Shown here piece after piece: positions 1-9,293 of a stretch of DNA of 64,000 bases. How positions within the stretch are numbered: the stretch's first letter is position 1; each line of letters starts with the position of its first letter. The stretch comes from Mycolicibacterium xanthum (GTDB taxonomy: Bacteria > Actinomycetota > Actinomycetes > Mycobacteriales > Mycobacteriaceae): the NCBI RefSeq assembly GCF_019710635.1, contig NZ_JAIFZS010000059.1, positions 1-64,000 on the forward strand. The letters are read 5' to 3'. The translations under genes and the position numbers were made by a program. The notes beneath the pieces were generated by a model. The model saw only the letters and a program-made list of their open reading frames with translations. It did not search any database and was not told the DNA's origin.

Positions 1-2
1 GC

Positions 3-488
3 TGCAAATGCCGTTTGCACCATCTAATGAAAACCTTCTGGCAGGGCTGGAAAGAGGTGCAACTGCCCGACGGAACGCTGCAGGTCACCACCCCGACCGG
101 GCACACCTACACCACCAAACCGTTCTCCGCGCTGCTGTTCCCGTCCTGGAACACCACCACCGCCGATCCACCACCCGCACCGGCGCCGAACCCGCCGCCG
201 CGCACCCCGGGGCGGGAACTGATGATGCCCACCCGCCGACGCACCCGCGCCCAAAACCACGCCGCCTACATCACCCGCGAACGCCACCTCAACGCGCTGC
301 AACGCGAACTCGACCGCGCCGCCGCCCAGAAAGCCGCCGAAGAGCGCCGAGCCAAACGCGCAGCCCTACTAGCCACACCCGGAGGAGCGCAATGGGCCGC
401 CCGGCTGGAGCGGATCGACCACCTACTCCAGCCACTGTCCCACCCACCCGAACAACCCGACTACGGCAACGACCCACCACCGTTCTGA
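3..488 (+). CDS. HNH endonuclease, 13E12/DUF222 repeat family, C-terminal part (5' end outside window)
   Basis: The reading frame is already open at the window edge, so this is the C-terminal part of a longer protein. It begins with the residues CKCRLHHLMKTFW, which look like the end of an HNH zinc/nuclease module (Cys-x-Cys followed by His-His), then a hydrophilic Pro- and Arg-rich tail. This pattern is typical of the mycobacterial 13E12 repeat family, often multi-copy and associated with mobile or repeated DNA. Activity as a nuclease is inferred from the family only. The first in-frame start-like codon inside the window (position 15) is not the real start. The downstream thioesterase lies 72 bp away on the same strand. 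Confidence 0.75.
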   Translation, partial: CKCRLHHLMKTFWQGWKEVQLPDGTLQVTTPTGHTYTTKPFSALLFPSWNTTTADPPPAPAPNPPPRTPGRELMMPTRRRTRAQNHAAYITRERHLNALQRELDRAAAQKAAEERRAKRAALLATPGGAQWAARLERIDHLLQPLSHPPEQPDYGNDPPPF

Positions 489-560
489 GGCGCCGTTGGG
501 TGTGGCGACAGCTGCGGCAGGCGATTTCCGTCTGCCGGCCTCGGGTGTGGCACATACTGG

Positions 561-1025
561 ATGTTTGTGGATGCGACCGCCATTCAGGACCGGCTCTTTC
601 CGACCGCCAATTGCTTCGGCTGCGGACCCGCAAATTCCCGGGGTCTGCGGCTCAAGAGTTACCTCGCAGCGGATTTCGTGACCGCGACCTTCATGCCCTG
701 GCCCGAACATGACAACGGACTGGGATTCCTCAACGGCGGCATCATCGCCACAGTGCTCGACTGCCACACCGCTGCATGCGTGATGCACGAGGCGTCGATT
801 CAGGGCTGGGATGCTCCGCCCGGCGCCCTCCTGCCCTTCGTGACGTCCGGCATCGACGTCCGGTATCTGCGTCCCAGCCCGTTGGACAGCGCGGTCGAGC
901 TCCGCGCCGTCGTCGTCAAGTCCACCGAACCCGAGATCGTCTGCGCGGCCGAACTGCGCTACGACGACAAGGTCCGCGCCACGGGTCAGGCGGTCTGGAA
1001 ACGCTGGCGTTCCCGCCAATCGTGA
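561..1025 (+). CDS. PaaI-type hotdog-fold thioesterase
   Basis: The 154-residue product fits a single hotdog domain of the PaaI/4HBT family, which hydrolyses acyl-CoA thioesters. The N-terminal FGCGPANSRGLRL and the central LGFLNGGIIATVLDCHTAA segment (the Gly-Gly turn leading into the catalytic helix) are typical of mycobacterial members. The substrate cannot be read from sequence. The gene converges on the bacA homologue with only 24 bp between the stop codons. The ATG at 561 follows an unremarkable leader, so the start is only moderately certain. Confidence 0.8.
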   Translation: MFVDATAIQDRLFPTANCFGCGPANSRGLRLKSYLAADFVTATFMPWPEHDNGLGFLNGGIIATVLDCHTAACVMHEASIQGWDAPPGALLPFVTSGIDVRYLRPSPLDSAVELRAVVVKSTEPEIVCAAELRYDDKVRATGQAVWKRWRSRQS

Positions 1026-1049
1026 AACGCATCCTTCCCAGGCGCGGCC

Positions 1050-2963
1050 TCAGACCAGTGCGGGCTCCTCGCCGACACCGCCGAGGTGCCAGCGGCCGTC
1101 GCCGAGCAGTTGCAGCTCCTGGGTGTGATGCTGCTCGACGGTGCTGCGGTGACTGACGCTGACCAGGATCGTGTCCGGTAGCCGCTCGCGCACCAACTGG
1201 TAGAGCATCAGCTCCACGCCCTCGTCCAGCGCCGAGGTCGATTCGTCGAAGAACACCGCCTTCGGCTTGGTCAGCAGCACCCGCGCGAACGCCACACGCT
1301 GCTGCTCGCCGGGGGAGAGCACCTTGGCCCAGTCGGCCACCTCGTCGAGCCGGCCAGCCAGCTGCGGCAACGCGACGGCGGTCAGGGTGCTGCGCAGCAG
1401 CCCGTCGTCGAGCGTCCCGGCATGCGACGGGTAGGACACCACGGTGCGCAGATCGCCCAACGGCACGTAGGGCAGCTGGGACAGGAACATCGTCTGGTGA
1501 TCCTCGCCCGGCCGGATGAACGTCCCGGTGGTGAACGGCCACAGCTGGGCCAGGCTGCGCAGCAGCGTGGTCTTTCCCACCCCAGACGGGCCGGTCACGA
1601 TCAGCGCGTCGCCGGGGATCAGGGACAGGTCCAGGTTGCGGATCAACTCCCGGCCGTCGGGGGTGCTCACCTGCACCGCGCGCAGCTGCACGCCGTCGTT
1701 GCGGGACGATTCGGCGGTCAACGACGGCAGGTCGCGGCCCTCCTCGTTGGCGACAGCCAGACCGTGCAGACGGATGATCGCGGCGCGATAGGCCGCGAAG
1801 TAGTCGTAGACGTTGCGGAAGAACGACAGCCCGTTCTGGATGCTGCCGAACGCCGACGCCGACTGCGTCATGGCACCGAGCGGGATCTCGCCGGCGAAGA
1901 AGCGGGGGAACTGCAGCAGGTAGGGCGGCAACACGATGATCTGGCTCATCGTCAGGTTCCAGCCGTTGAAGCCGATGCTGCGATTGATGTATCGCTTGTA
2001 GTTCGACACCACCGGCGCGAAGCGGTTGCGCAGCACGCCGCGTTCGGCGTCCTCACCGCGGTAGAAGGCGACCGCCTCGGCGGCGTCACGCAGTCGCACC
2101 AGCGCGTAGCGGAACGCGGCGTTGTACTTCTCGTTGAGGAACGCCAGGCTGATGATCGGCCGGCCGATCCAGAACGCGATCACGCTGGCGAAAATCACGT
2201 AGACGAGCACCAGCCAGAACAACGCACGGGGGACGGTGATGTCCAGCAGTGTCAGGTCGCTGGACAGGTCCCACAGGATCTTGGCGAACGCGAACATCGA
2301 GATGATCGACGAGACCGCGCCGAACAGCAGCGTGCTTTCCGAGCCGTAGTTCGGGTTGTTGTACTGCGGGCCGACACCGGTGGTGAAGATGTCGATGTCG
2401 GCCTGGATGCGCTGATCCGGGTTGTCGATCGAGTCGTCGATGAAGCGCGACCGGTAGTAGGCCTTGCCATCTAGCCAGTCGCCGGTCATCCGATCGGTGA
2501 GCCAGGCGCGCCAGGCCAGCATGAACCGCTGCGCCAGGAAAAGATCGAGCATGACGCGGGCCACATGCATCGACGCCAGGATCGCGAAGATCAGCATCGA
2601 CAGGTAGAAGCCGTTACGGCCGGAGTCCTTGATCGCGTTGTCGTTCGCCTGCAGCCCGCCCGCGACGACCTGGAGGCTGGTCATCATGTCGTTCCCCTGG
2701 TAGCTCAACAACACGTCGAGGCGGACACCGCCCACCACGGACAACAGCAGCACACCCAGCCAGATCCACACCTTGATGCTGGACGGGCCGGTGAAGTAAC
2801 CGCGGGTGACCCGCCAGAACTGGCGGCCCCACGTGGTGAAACGGCCCAACAACACCAGCACCACCATGCTCGCCACCGCCGAGATCACCCAGGCCTTGGC
2901 GATCCAGATCAGCGACGTCAGAAGCTCATTACCCCAGTCCAGCGTCGGGGTGAAGGTTTCCAT
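1050..2963 (-). CDS. bacA: SbmA/BacA-type ABC transporter (permease fused to ATPase), BacA homologue
   Basis: The 637-residue protein has an N-terminal membrane domain of about six helices (roughly residues 20-400) of the SbmA/BacA type and a C-terminal ATPase. Visible ATPase motifs are Walker A GPSGVGKTT (about 458-466), the signature LSPGEQQR (about 549-556) and Walker B AVFFDES. Length and position next to secA2 match M. tuberculosis Rv1819c, a broad-specificity importer of hydrophilic solutes including cobalamin and antimicrobial peptides. The GARTTWGRQFWRVT-like segment near residue 45 is shared with the frameshifted paralogue directly upstream, 46 bp away on the same strand, so the pair looks like a tandem duplication. 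Confidence 0.9.
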   Translation of the reverse strand: METFTPTLDWGNELLTSLIWIAKAWVISAVASMVVLVLLGRFTTWGRQFWRVTRGYFTGPSSIKVWIWLGVLLLSVVGGVRLDVLLSYQGNDMMTSLQVVAGGLQANDNAIKDSGRNGFYLSMLIFAILASMHVARVMLDLFLAQRFMLAWRAWLTDRMTGDWLDGKAYYRSRFIDDSIDNPDQRIQADIDIFTTGVGPQYNNPNYGSESTLLFGAVSSIISMFAFAKILWDLSSDLTLLDITVPRALFWLVLVYVIFASVIAFWIGRPIISLAFLNEKYNAAFRYALVRLRDAAEAVAFYRGEDAERGVLRNRFAPVVSNYKRYINRSIGFNGWNLTMSQIIVLPPYLLQFPRFFAGEIPLGAMTQSASAFGSIQNGLSFFRNVYDYFAAYRAAIIRLHGLAVANEEGRDLPSLTAESSRNDGVQLRAVQVSTPDGRELIRNLDLSLIPGDALIVTGPSGVGKTTLLRSLAQLWPFTTGTFIRPGEDHQTMFLSQLPYVPLGDLRTVVSYPSHAGTLDDGLLRSTLTAVALPQLAGRLDEVADWAKVLSPGEQQRVAFARVLLTKPKAVFFDESTSALDEGVELMLYQLVRERLPDTILVSVSHRSTVEQHHTQELQLLGDGRWHLGGVGEEPALV

Positions 2964-3009
2964 TCGGGCAAGGTACCGTGCGCACCTCGATGTAGCGTGC
3001 TGGAGCCGG

Positions 3010-4916
3010 TCAACCCGGCACCGCGAGTCGCGTGAGCCGCCAGCGGCCGTCGCCGACCAGATCCAGCCTGCTGTCGTGGAACGGATGCACGCTGGCCCGG
3101 TGGCTGACGCTGATCACCACGGCCCGCGGCAGCCCCTCCCGCAGCCGCTGGTAGAGCATCGCCTCGAGCCCCTCGTCCAGCGCCGAGGTGGACTCGTCGA
3201 GGAACACCGCGGCGGGCCTGTGCAGCAGCAACCGGACGAACGCGATGCGCTGCTGTTCGCCCACCGACAGCACCTTGGCCCATTCGGCGACATCGTTGAG
3301 CCGCAGCACAAGATGAGACAGCGCGACGTCGATCAGCGCCTGCTGGACGGCCCGGTCGTCCACCTCGTCGGGGCGCGGATATCCGACCACCGACCGCAGG
3401 TCACCGAGCGGAAGATAGGGCAGCTGCGGGACGAACATCACGCCGTCGCGGCCGCCGGGCAGCCGCACCGCGCCGGAGGCGAACGGCCACAGCCCGGCCA
3501 GGCTGGCCAACAGCACCGACTTCCCGATGCCGGACGCTCCGGTGATCACCACCCCGTCGCCGGGCTGCACCCGCAGGTCCAGGCTGTGCAACAGCAGGGT
3601 GCCGTCCGGGCGACGGACCTCCACGCGATCGACATCGACGGCGCCGTCCTCGGCGTCCGCGATCCGCACCGCGCCGAACGCGGCGGCCCGGGCGTTCTGG
3701 TCGGCCAGGCCGTCGAGGCGGATGATCGACGCGCGGTAGCTGGCGAACTGGTCGTAGGCGATGCGGAAGAACGACAGCGAGTTGTGGATCTCGGCGAACG
3801 CGTTGGCGGACTGCCACACGTCGCCGAACGAGATCCGCCCGGCGAACAGCCCCTGCGCCTGGATCAGCACGGCAGCGGGTTGATCGCCTGGCTCATCGAG
3901 ATGTTCCAGCCGAAGAACAGCATCATCCGGTTCAGCCAGTGGCGGTAGTTGTCCATCACCGCGTCCAGCCGGCCCTTGAGCAGCGACCGCTCGGCGGGCT
4001 CACCGCGGTACAGGCCGATCGCGGCACCGGCGTCGCGGACCCGGACCAGCGCGTAGCGGAACCCGGCGTTGCGCAGCTCGTTCAGATAGCTCAGCCGGAT
4101 CAGCGGCCGTCCGATCGCGAACGCCACGACGGTGACCACCAGCACGTAGACCAGCACGATCCAGAACAGCGCCCGGGGCAGCGTCAGGGCGCCGAGGGTG
4201 ACCGGTTCGGAGAGCCGCCACAGGATCACCCCGAACGACAGCACCGACAGCACCGCCTCGACGGCGCCGAACAGCAGGGTGTTGCTCGAGTTGTAGATCG
4301 GGTTGTTCGCGTCGCCGCCGACGCCGGTGGTGAAGACGTCGACGTCCTGCTGGATGCGCTGGTCCGGGTTGTCGATCGGCCTGCTGGCGAACTGTGCCCG
4401 GTAGTAGGCCAGGTCGCCGAGCCAGCCGTCGATGAACCTGCGGCTCAACCAGATTCGCCACCGCATGATGAACCGCTGGGTCAGGTACATGTCGAGCAGC
4501 AGGCGGACGATGAAGCAGCAGGCCAGCACCGCGAACACCGCCATCGCCGCCCAGAAGCCGGCGATGCCGCCGGCCCGGCTCGCATCGGCCTCCGGGGTAC
4601 CGCCCGAAAACGCCACCTGCAGAGCGGTGAACAGATCGTTGACGTAGTAGGTGAGCAGGACGTTGATGCGCACCGAGACGATCACCGACAGCAGCAGAAC
4701 CGCCACCAGCAGCCAGGCGGTGGCGCTGCGCCGCCCGGTGAAGTAGGCGCCGGTGATGCGCCAGAACTGTCTGCCCCATTCGGTGAACCGGCCGATCGCG
4801 GCCAGCACCACCAGCAGGCAGAGGCTGGTCAGCAGGAACGTGGTGGCGATCCACTGCAGCGAGTGCCACCATTCCCGGCTCCAGTCCAGGGCGGGCTGGA
4901 ACGGCTGGCCGGTCAC
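3010..4916 (-). pseudogene. second BacA-type ABC transporter, interrupted by a frameshift near 3864-3872
   Basis: Two overlapping reading frames together make one complete BacA-like protein of about 635 residues. The N-terminal part runs from about 4916 (GTG, MTGQPFQPALDW) through the membrane domain to NISMSQAINPLPC and stops at 3864. The C-terminal part resumes in the -1 frame at 3870 with LIQAQGLFAGRI and carries Walker A GASGIGKS, signature LSVGEQQR and Walker B AVFLDES. One missing base near 3870 explains the break. Both halves keep all motifs, so the lesion is recent, a sequencing error, or a site of programmed slippage or coupled translation. The downstream neighbour is the intact bacA copy. 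The start codon is uncertain. Confidence 0.8.
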
Positions 4917-5067
4917 GGGGTGCTGCCCACGGTGTCCATGACCGGGCGACCTCCCCTCCGCACGCGAGCCTGCCTGCGGCGAAGCTACCGCAGCGGGCCC
5001 CGCCCGTCCGGGAAGAAGTCGCCAGAGCGCCGCGAGCGTGCGCAAAACGGCCGCGTACCGTGATCGT

Positions 5068-7440
5068 GTGGCCCACACCTCATCCAAGACGCCCGCGAAA
5101 CCCAAGTCGGGTCGGCTGTCCAACCGATTCTGGAAACTGCTCGGCGCCAGCGCCGAACGGGAGCAGGACCGCTCGCTGACGCAGGTGCGCCAGTCCGCGG
5201 AATTCCACGACAAAGCGGCCGATCTCGACGACGAACAACTGGCGAAGGCCGCCACGCTGCTCGAGCTCGAGGACCTGGCCGACTCGGCCGACATCCCGCA
5301 GTTCCTGGCCATCGCCCGGGAGGCCTCCGAACGGGCGACCGGGCTGCGCCCGTTCGACGTGCAGCTACTCGGCGCGCTGCGGATGCTCGCCGGCGATGTG
5401 GTGGAGATGGCCACCGGCGAGGGCAAGACGCTGTCCGGCGCGATCGCCGCCACCGGTTACGCGCTGGCCGGCCGCAGCGTGCACGTCATCACCATCAACG
5501 ACTACCTGGCCCGCCGCGACGCCGAATGGATGGGACCGCTGATCGAGGCGATGGGGCTGACCGTCGGCTGGATCACCGCGGACTCCACCGCCGCCGAGCG
5601 GCGCGCTGCCTACCGTTGCGACGTCACCTACGCCTCGGTCAACGAGATCGGCTTCGACGTGCTGCGCGACCAGCTCGTCACCGATGTGGAGGACCTGGTG
5701 TCGCCGAACCCCGACGTGGCGTTGATCGACGAGGCCGACTCCGTGCTGGTCGACGAGGCGCTGGTGCCGCTGGTGCTGGCGGGCACCAGCCACCGGGAGA
5801 CCCCGCGGGTGGAGCTGATCCGGATGGTCGGCGAGCTCGACGAGGGCACCGACTTCGCCACCGACACCGACAGCCGCAACGTGCACCTGACCGACACCGG
5901 GGCGCGCAAGCTGGAGGCCGCGCTCGGCGGCATCGACCTCTACTCCGAGGAGCACGTCGCCACCACATTGACCGAGATCAACGTCGCGCTGCACGCCCAC
6001 GTGCTGCTGCAACGCGACGTGCACTACATCGTCCGCGACAACGCGGTGCATCTGATCAACGCCTCGCGCGGCCGGATCGCCACGCTGCAGCGCTGGCCCG
6101 ACGGCCTGCAGGCCGCCGTGGAGGCCAAGGAGGGCATCGAGACCACCGAGACCGGTGAGGTGCTCGATACGATCACCGTCCAGGCGCTGATCGACCGCTA
6201 CCCGCGGGTGTGCGGCATGACCGGCACCGCGCTGGCCGCCGGCGAGCAGCTGCGCCAGTTCTACAAGCTCGGCGTCTCACCGATTCCGCCCAACCGGCCC
6301 AACATCCGCGAGGACGAGACCGACCGGGTGTATGTCACCGCCGCCGCGAAGAACGACGCGATCGTCGAGCACATCGCCGAGGTGCACGCGACCGGCCAGC
6401 CGGTCCTGGTCGGTACCCGCGACGTCGCCGAATCGGAAGACCTGCACGAACGGCTGGTCAAAGCCGGGGTTCCGGCGGTGGTGCTGAACGCGAAGAACGA
6501 CGCCGAGGAGGCGGCCGTCATCGCCGAGGCCGGCAAGCTCGGCGCGGTGACGGTGTCCACCCAGATGGCCGGCCGAGGCACCGACATCCGGCTGGGCGGG
6601 TCCGAGGCCGGCGACGACGCCGCGGAGAAGAACGAGGTGGCCGAGCTGGGCGGCCTGCATGTCATCGGCACCGGGCGCCACCACACCGAACGGCTTGACA
6701 ACCAGCTGCGCGGCCGTGCCGGCCGCCAGGGCGACCCCGGGTCCACGGTGTTCTTCTCCAGCTGGGAGGACGACGTGGTGGTCTCGCACCTGGAGGACAG
6801 CAAGCTACCGCTGGACTGCGACGAGAACGGCCGGGTGGTCAGCCCGAAGGCGGCCAGCCTGCTCGAGCACGCCCAGCGCATCGCCGAGGGCCGGCTGCTC
6901 GACGTGCACGCCAACACCTGGCGCTACAACCAGCTGATCGCGCAGCAGCGCGCGATCCTGGTCGAGCGTCGCGACACGCTGCTGCGGACCGCGAGCGCGC
7001 GCGACGAGCTCGCCGAGCTGTCCCCGGAACGCTACGAGGAACTCGTCGAGCAGCTCGGTGACGGCGACGACGCGGCGGCCGAGGAGAAGCTCACGAAGAT
7101 CTGCCGGCTCATCATGCTGTATCACCTCGACCGCGGCTGGGCCGATCACCTGGCGTTCCTCGCCGACATCCGGGAGAGCATCCACCTGCGTGCGCTGGGC
7201 CGGCAGAACCCGCTCGACGAGTTCCACCGGCTGGCCGTCGACGCGTTCGCCTCGCTGGCCGCCGACGCCATCGAGGCCGCGCAGCAGACGTTCGACACCG
7301 CGCCGTCCATCGAGGACGAACCGGGTGTCGACCTGTCCAAGCTGGCGCGGCCCACCTCGACGTGGACCTACATGGTCCACGACAACCCGCTGGCCGACGA
7401 CACGCTGTCGGCGCTGAGCCTGCCCGGGGTGTTCCGCTAG
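5068..7440 (+). CDS. secA2: accessory preprotein translocase ATPase SecA2
   Basis: SecA2 is the mycobacterial accessory motor that exports a small set of proteins through the SecYEG channel. The product has the DEAD-type motor signatures of SecA: Walker A ATGEGKTL at about residues 115-122, Walker B with LIDEADSVLVDEA, the MAGRGTDIRLGG motif and the GRAGRQGDPG motif. At about 790 residues it is shorter than SecA1 and has no C-terminal zinc-binding tail, as expected for SecA2. It ends in TLSALSLPGVFR. The frame is open from a GTG at 5038; the GTG at 5068 (VAHTSSKTP) is preferred because it lies nearer the conserved region. pgsA2 follows after 10 bp, so the two are probably co-transcribed. Confidence 0.93.
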   Translation: MAHTSSKTPAKPKSGRLSNRFWKLLGASAEREQDRSLTQVRQSAEFHDKAADLDDEQLAKAATLLELEDLADSADIPQFLAIAREASERATGLRPFDVQLLGALRMLAGDVVEMATGEGKTLSGAIAATGYALAGRSVHVITINDYLARRDAEWMGPLIEAMGLTVGWITADSTAAERRAAYRCDVTYASVNEIGFDVLRDQLVTDVEDLVSPNPDVALIDEADSVLVDEALVPLVLAGTSHRETPRVELIRMVGELDEGTDFATDTDSRNVHLTDTGARKLEAALGGIDLYSEEHVATTLTEINVALHAHVLLQRDVHYIVRDNAVHLINASRGRIATLQRWPDGLQAAVEAKEGIETTETGEVLDTITVQALIDRYPRVCGMTGTALAAGEQLRQFYKLGVSPIPPNRPNIREDETDRVYVTAAAKNDAIVEHIAEVHATGQPVLVGTRDVAESEDLHERLVKAGVPAVVLNAKNDAEEAAVIAEAGKLGAVTVSTQMAGRGTDIRLGGSEAGDDAAEKNEVAELGGLHVIGTGRHHTERLDNQLRGRAGRQGDPGSTVFFSSWEDDVVVSHLEDSKLPLDCDENGRVVSPKAASLLEHAQRIAEGRLLDVHANTWRYNQLIAQQRAILVERRDTLLRTASARDELAELSPERYEELVEQLGDGDDAAAEEKLTKICRLIMLYHLDRGWADHLAFLADIRESIHLRALGRQNPLDEFHRLAVDAFASLAADAIEAAQQTFDTAPSIEDEPGVDLSKLARPTSTWTYMVHDNPLADDTLSALSLPGVFR

Positions 7441-7450
7441 GTTCTAGAGC

Positions 7451-8077
7451 ATGGCCGAGACTTCGGTGAATCCGGAGGGGCCCGGGGTGGACCGGCAGCG
7501 CGACCGGGTGCTGACGGTGCCGAACGCGCTGTCGGTGATCCGGCTTGTGCTCGTGCCCGTCTTCCTCTACCTGCTGCTGGTCGCGCACGCGCACGGCTGG
7601 GCAGTCGGGGTGCTGATGTTCAGCGGCGCCTCCGACTGGGCCGACGGCAAGATCGCCCGGCTGTTCGACAACCAGTCCTCCCGGCTGGGCGAGCTGCTGG
7701 ACCCGGCGGTGGACCGCATCTACATGGTCGTCGTGCCGGTGGCGATGGCGGTTGCGGGTGTGCTGCCGTGGTGGCTGGTCGTGGTGCTGCTCGGCCGCGA
7801 CCTGGCGCTGGCCGCCACACTGCCGGTGTTGCGCAGCCGCGGCCTGTCCGCGCTGCCGGTCACCTACGTCGGCAAGGCAGCGACGTTCGCGCTGATGTCC
7901 GGGTTGCCGCTGGTGCTGCTCGGGCAGTACGACGCGCTGTGGAGCAGGGTCGTCCTGGCCGTCGGCTGGGGCTTTCTGATCTGGGGCCTGGCGATGTATC
8001 TGTGGTCCGGGTTGCTCTACCTGGTCCAGGTGGTCATGGTGGTGCGTACGATGCCGACGGGATCACCGGGCTCGTGA
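7451..8077 (+). CDS. pgsA2: CDP-alcohol phosphatidyltransferase PgsA2
   Basis: The 208-residue integral membrane enzyme carries the complete CDP-alcohol phosphotransferase signature at about residues 62-88: D-x2-DG-x2-AR-x9-G-x3-D-x3-D, seen as DWADGKIAR followed by GELLDPAVD. Enzymes with this motif transfer a phosphatidyl group from CDP-diacylglycerol to an alcohol acceptor at the membrane. The acceptor is not evident; the M. tuberculosis orthologue Rv1822 is called PgsA2 by similarity to phosphatidylglycerophosphate synthase. Several hydrophobic segments flank the motif. The stop codon overlaps the GTG start of the next gene (GTGA), indicating translational coupling. Confidence 0.9.
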   Translation: MAETSVNPEGPGVDRQRDRVLTVPNALSVIRLVLVPVFLYLLLVAHAHGWAVGVLMFSGASDWADGKIARLFDNQSSRLGELLDPAVDRIYMVVVPVAMAVAGVLPWWLVVVLLGRDLALAATLPVLRSRGLSALPVTYVGKAATFALMSGLPLVLLGQYDALWSRVVLAVGWGFLIWGLAMYLWSGLLYLVQVVMVVRTMPTGSPGS

Positions 8078-8964
8078 GCACGCTGGGGGGATTCGATTCG
8101 GGTCGCAACACACATCGGCCGGGGGCGCCGACGCTGATACCGGTGCCGTCGCTGCTGCGCTCGCTGCTCACCGATCATCTGGACCCCGGCTACGCCGCGG
8201 CGGCCGCGGCGGACCGCCGGCCCCGGGCGCGGGCGCGGGACTGGACCTGGCAGGTGGTCGCGGCGGTGCTGATCGCGACGGTGTTCGCACTGGCCTGGTC
8301 CCAGGCGCGGGCCACCGCGCCGGGGGTCCGCGAAACCCAGCAGGTGCTGGCCGGCAGCGTACGCTCCGCCGAGGCCGCCACCGACCAGGCCGCCGCTCGT
8401 CGCGACGCACTGATCACCGAGGTGAACGCCGCGCGCCGCAGCCGCCTGGAGGGCGACGCCATCGGTAGGCAGCTGCTCGCCGAGCTGGACACCGCCGGCT
8501 ACGCCGCCGCGGCGACACCGGTCATCGGCCCCGGCGTCACCGTGACCGTCACCGACCCGGGCGCGTCGCCGGATCTCACCGACGTCTCCAAGCAGCGCAT
8601 CGAGGGCAGCCGGCAGGTGATCCTGGACCGCGACCTTCAGCTGGTGGTCAACTCGTTGTGGAGCAGCGGCGCCGAAGCGATCTCGGTAGGAGGTGTGCGA
8701 ATCGGCCCGAATGTGACCATCCGGCAGGCCGGGGGCGGCATCCTGGTCGACAACCAACCGGTCTCGAGCCCCTACGTCGTCCTCGCAGTGGGCCCGCCGC
8801 ACGCGATGCAGGACGCCTTCGACCGTAGCCCCGGCTTGCAGCGCCTGCGGCTGCTGGAGACCTCCTACGGGGTGGGCGTCAACGTCGCAGGCGGCGAAGG
8901 GCTGGCCCTGCCGGCGGCGTCGGTTCGAGACATCAACTTCGCCAAACAGATTGGTCCCAATTGA
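8074..8964 (+). CDS. DUF881 membrane protein (Rv1823-like)
   Basis: The protein of 296 residues has an N-terminal cytoplasmic stretch rich in Arg and Ala, one transmembrane helix (about residues 55-75, VVAAVLIATVFALAW), a coiled-coil-like segment and a C-terminal extracytoplasmic DUF881 domain. DUF881 proteins are conserved in Gram-positive bacteria near division and envelope genes but have no established biochemical role. The start chosen is the GTG at 8074 that overlaps the pgsA2 stop; the frame is open further upstream inside pgsA2, which should be ignored. It overlaps the small basic protein gene by 4 bp. Confidence 0.85.
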   Translation: MSTLGGFDSGRNTHRPGAPTLIPVPSLLRSLLTDHLDPGYAAAAAADRRPRARARDWTWQVVAAVLIATVFALAWSQARATAPGVRETQQVLAGSVRSAEAATDQAAARRDALITEVNAARRSRLEGDAIGRQLLAELDTAGYAAAATPVIGPGVTVTVTDPGASPDLTDVSKQRIEGSRQVILDRDLQLVVNSLWSSGAEAISVGGVRIGPNVTIRQAGGGILVDNQPVSSPYVVLAVGPPHAMQDAFDRSPGLQRLRLLETSYGVGVNVAGGEGLALPAASVRDINFAKQIGPN

Positions 8965-9293
8965 TCGGAATCATCGCCCTCGTCGTCGGCATCGCGCTCG
9001 GCGTGGTGTTTCACCCGAGCGTCCCCGAGGTGGTCCAGCCCTACCTGCCGATCGCGGTCGTCGCCGCACTCGATGCGGTGTTCGGCGGCCTGCGCGCGTA
9101 CCTGGAACGCATCTTCGACTCCAAGGTGTTCGTGGTGTCGTTCGTCTTCAACGTTCTGGTGGCCGCGCTGATCGTCTACGTGGGCGACCAGTTGGGGGTC
9201 GGCACCCAGCTGTCCACCGCGATCATCGTGGTGCTCGGCATCCGCATCTTCGGAAACGCCGCCGCGCTGCGCCGGCGGCTGTTCGGCGCATGA
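8961..9293 (+). CDS. sbp: small basic membrane protein (Sbp/DUF1290 family, Rv1824-like)
   Basis: This 110-residue protein is almost entirely hydrophobic, with three or four predicted helices, and matches the small basic protein family (DUF1290) found beside DUF881 genes in Gram-positive bacteria. Its conserved core is DAVFGGLRAYLE. The likely start is a TTG at 8961 that overlaps the preceding stop codon (TTGA), so expression is probably coupled. No enzymatic function is known for the family. Its place between two DUF881 genes is a conserved arrangement and suggests that the three proteins form a membrane complex. Confidence 0.85.
   Translation: MIGIIALVVGIALGVVFHPSVPEVVQPYLPIAVVAALDAVFGGLRAYLERIFDSKVFVVSFVFNVLVAALIVYVGDQLGVGTQLSTAIIVVLGIRIFGNAAALRRRLFGA

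Noticed and set aside
4917..5453. N-terminal extension of the BacA paralogue frame into secA2
   Set aside because: The residues are low-complexity Ser/Arg-rich and antisense to secA2; the BacA family starts close to the first helix near 4916.
7768..8073. Long upstream extension of the first DUF881 gene
   Set aside because: It overlaps pgsA2 in another frame and has no hydrophobic or conserved content; the GTG at 8074 overlaps the pgsA2 stop as expected for coupling.
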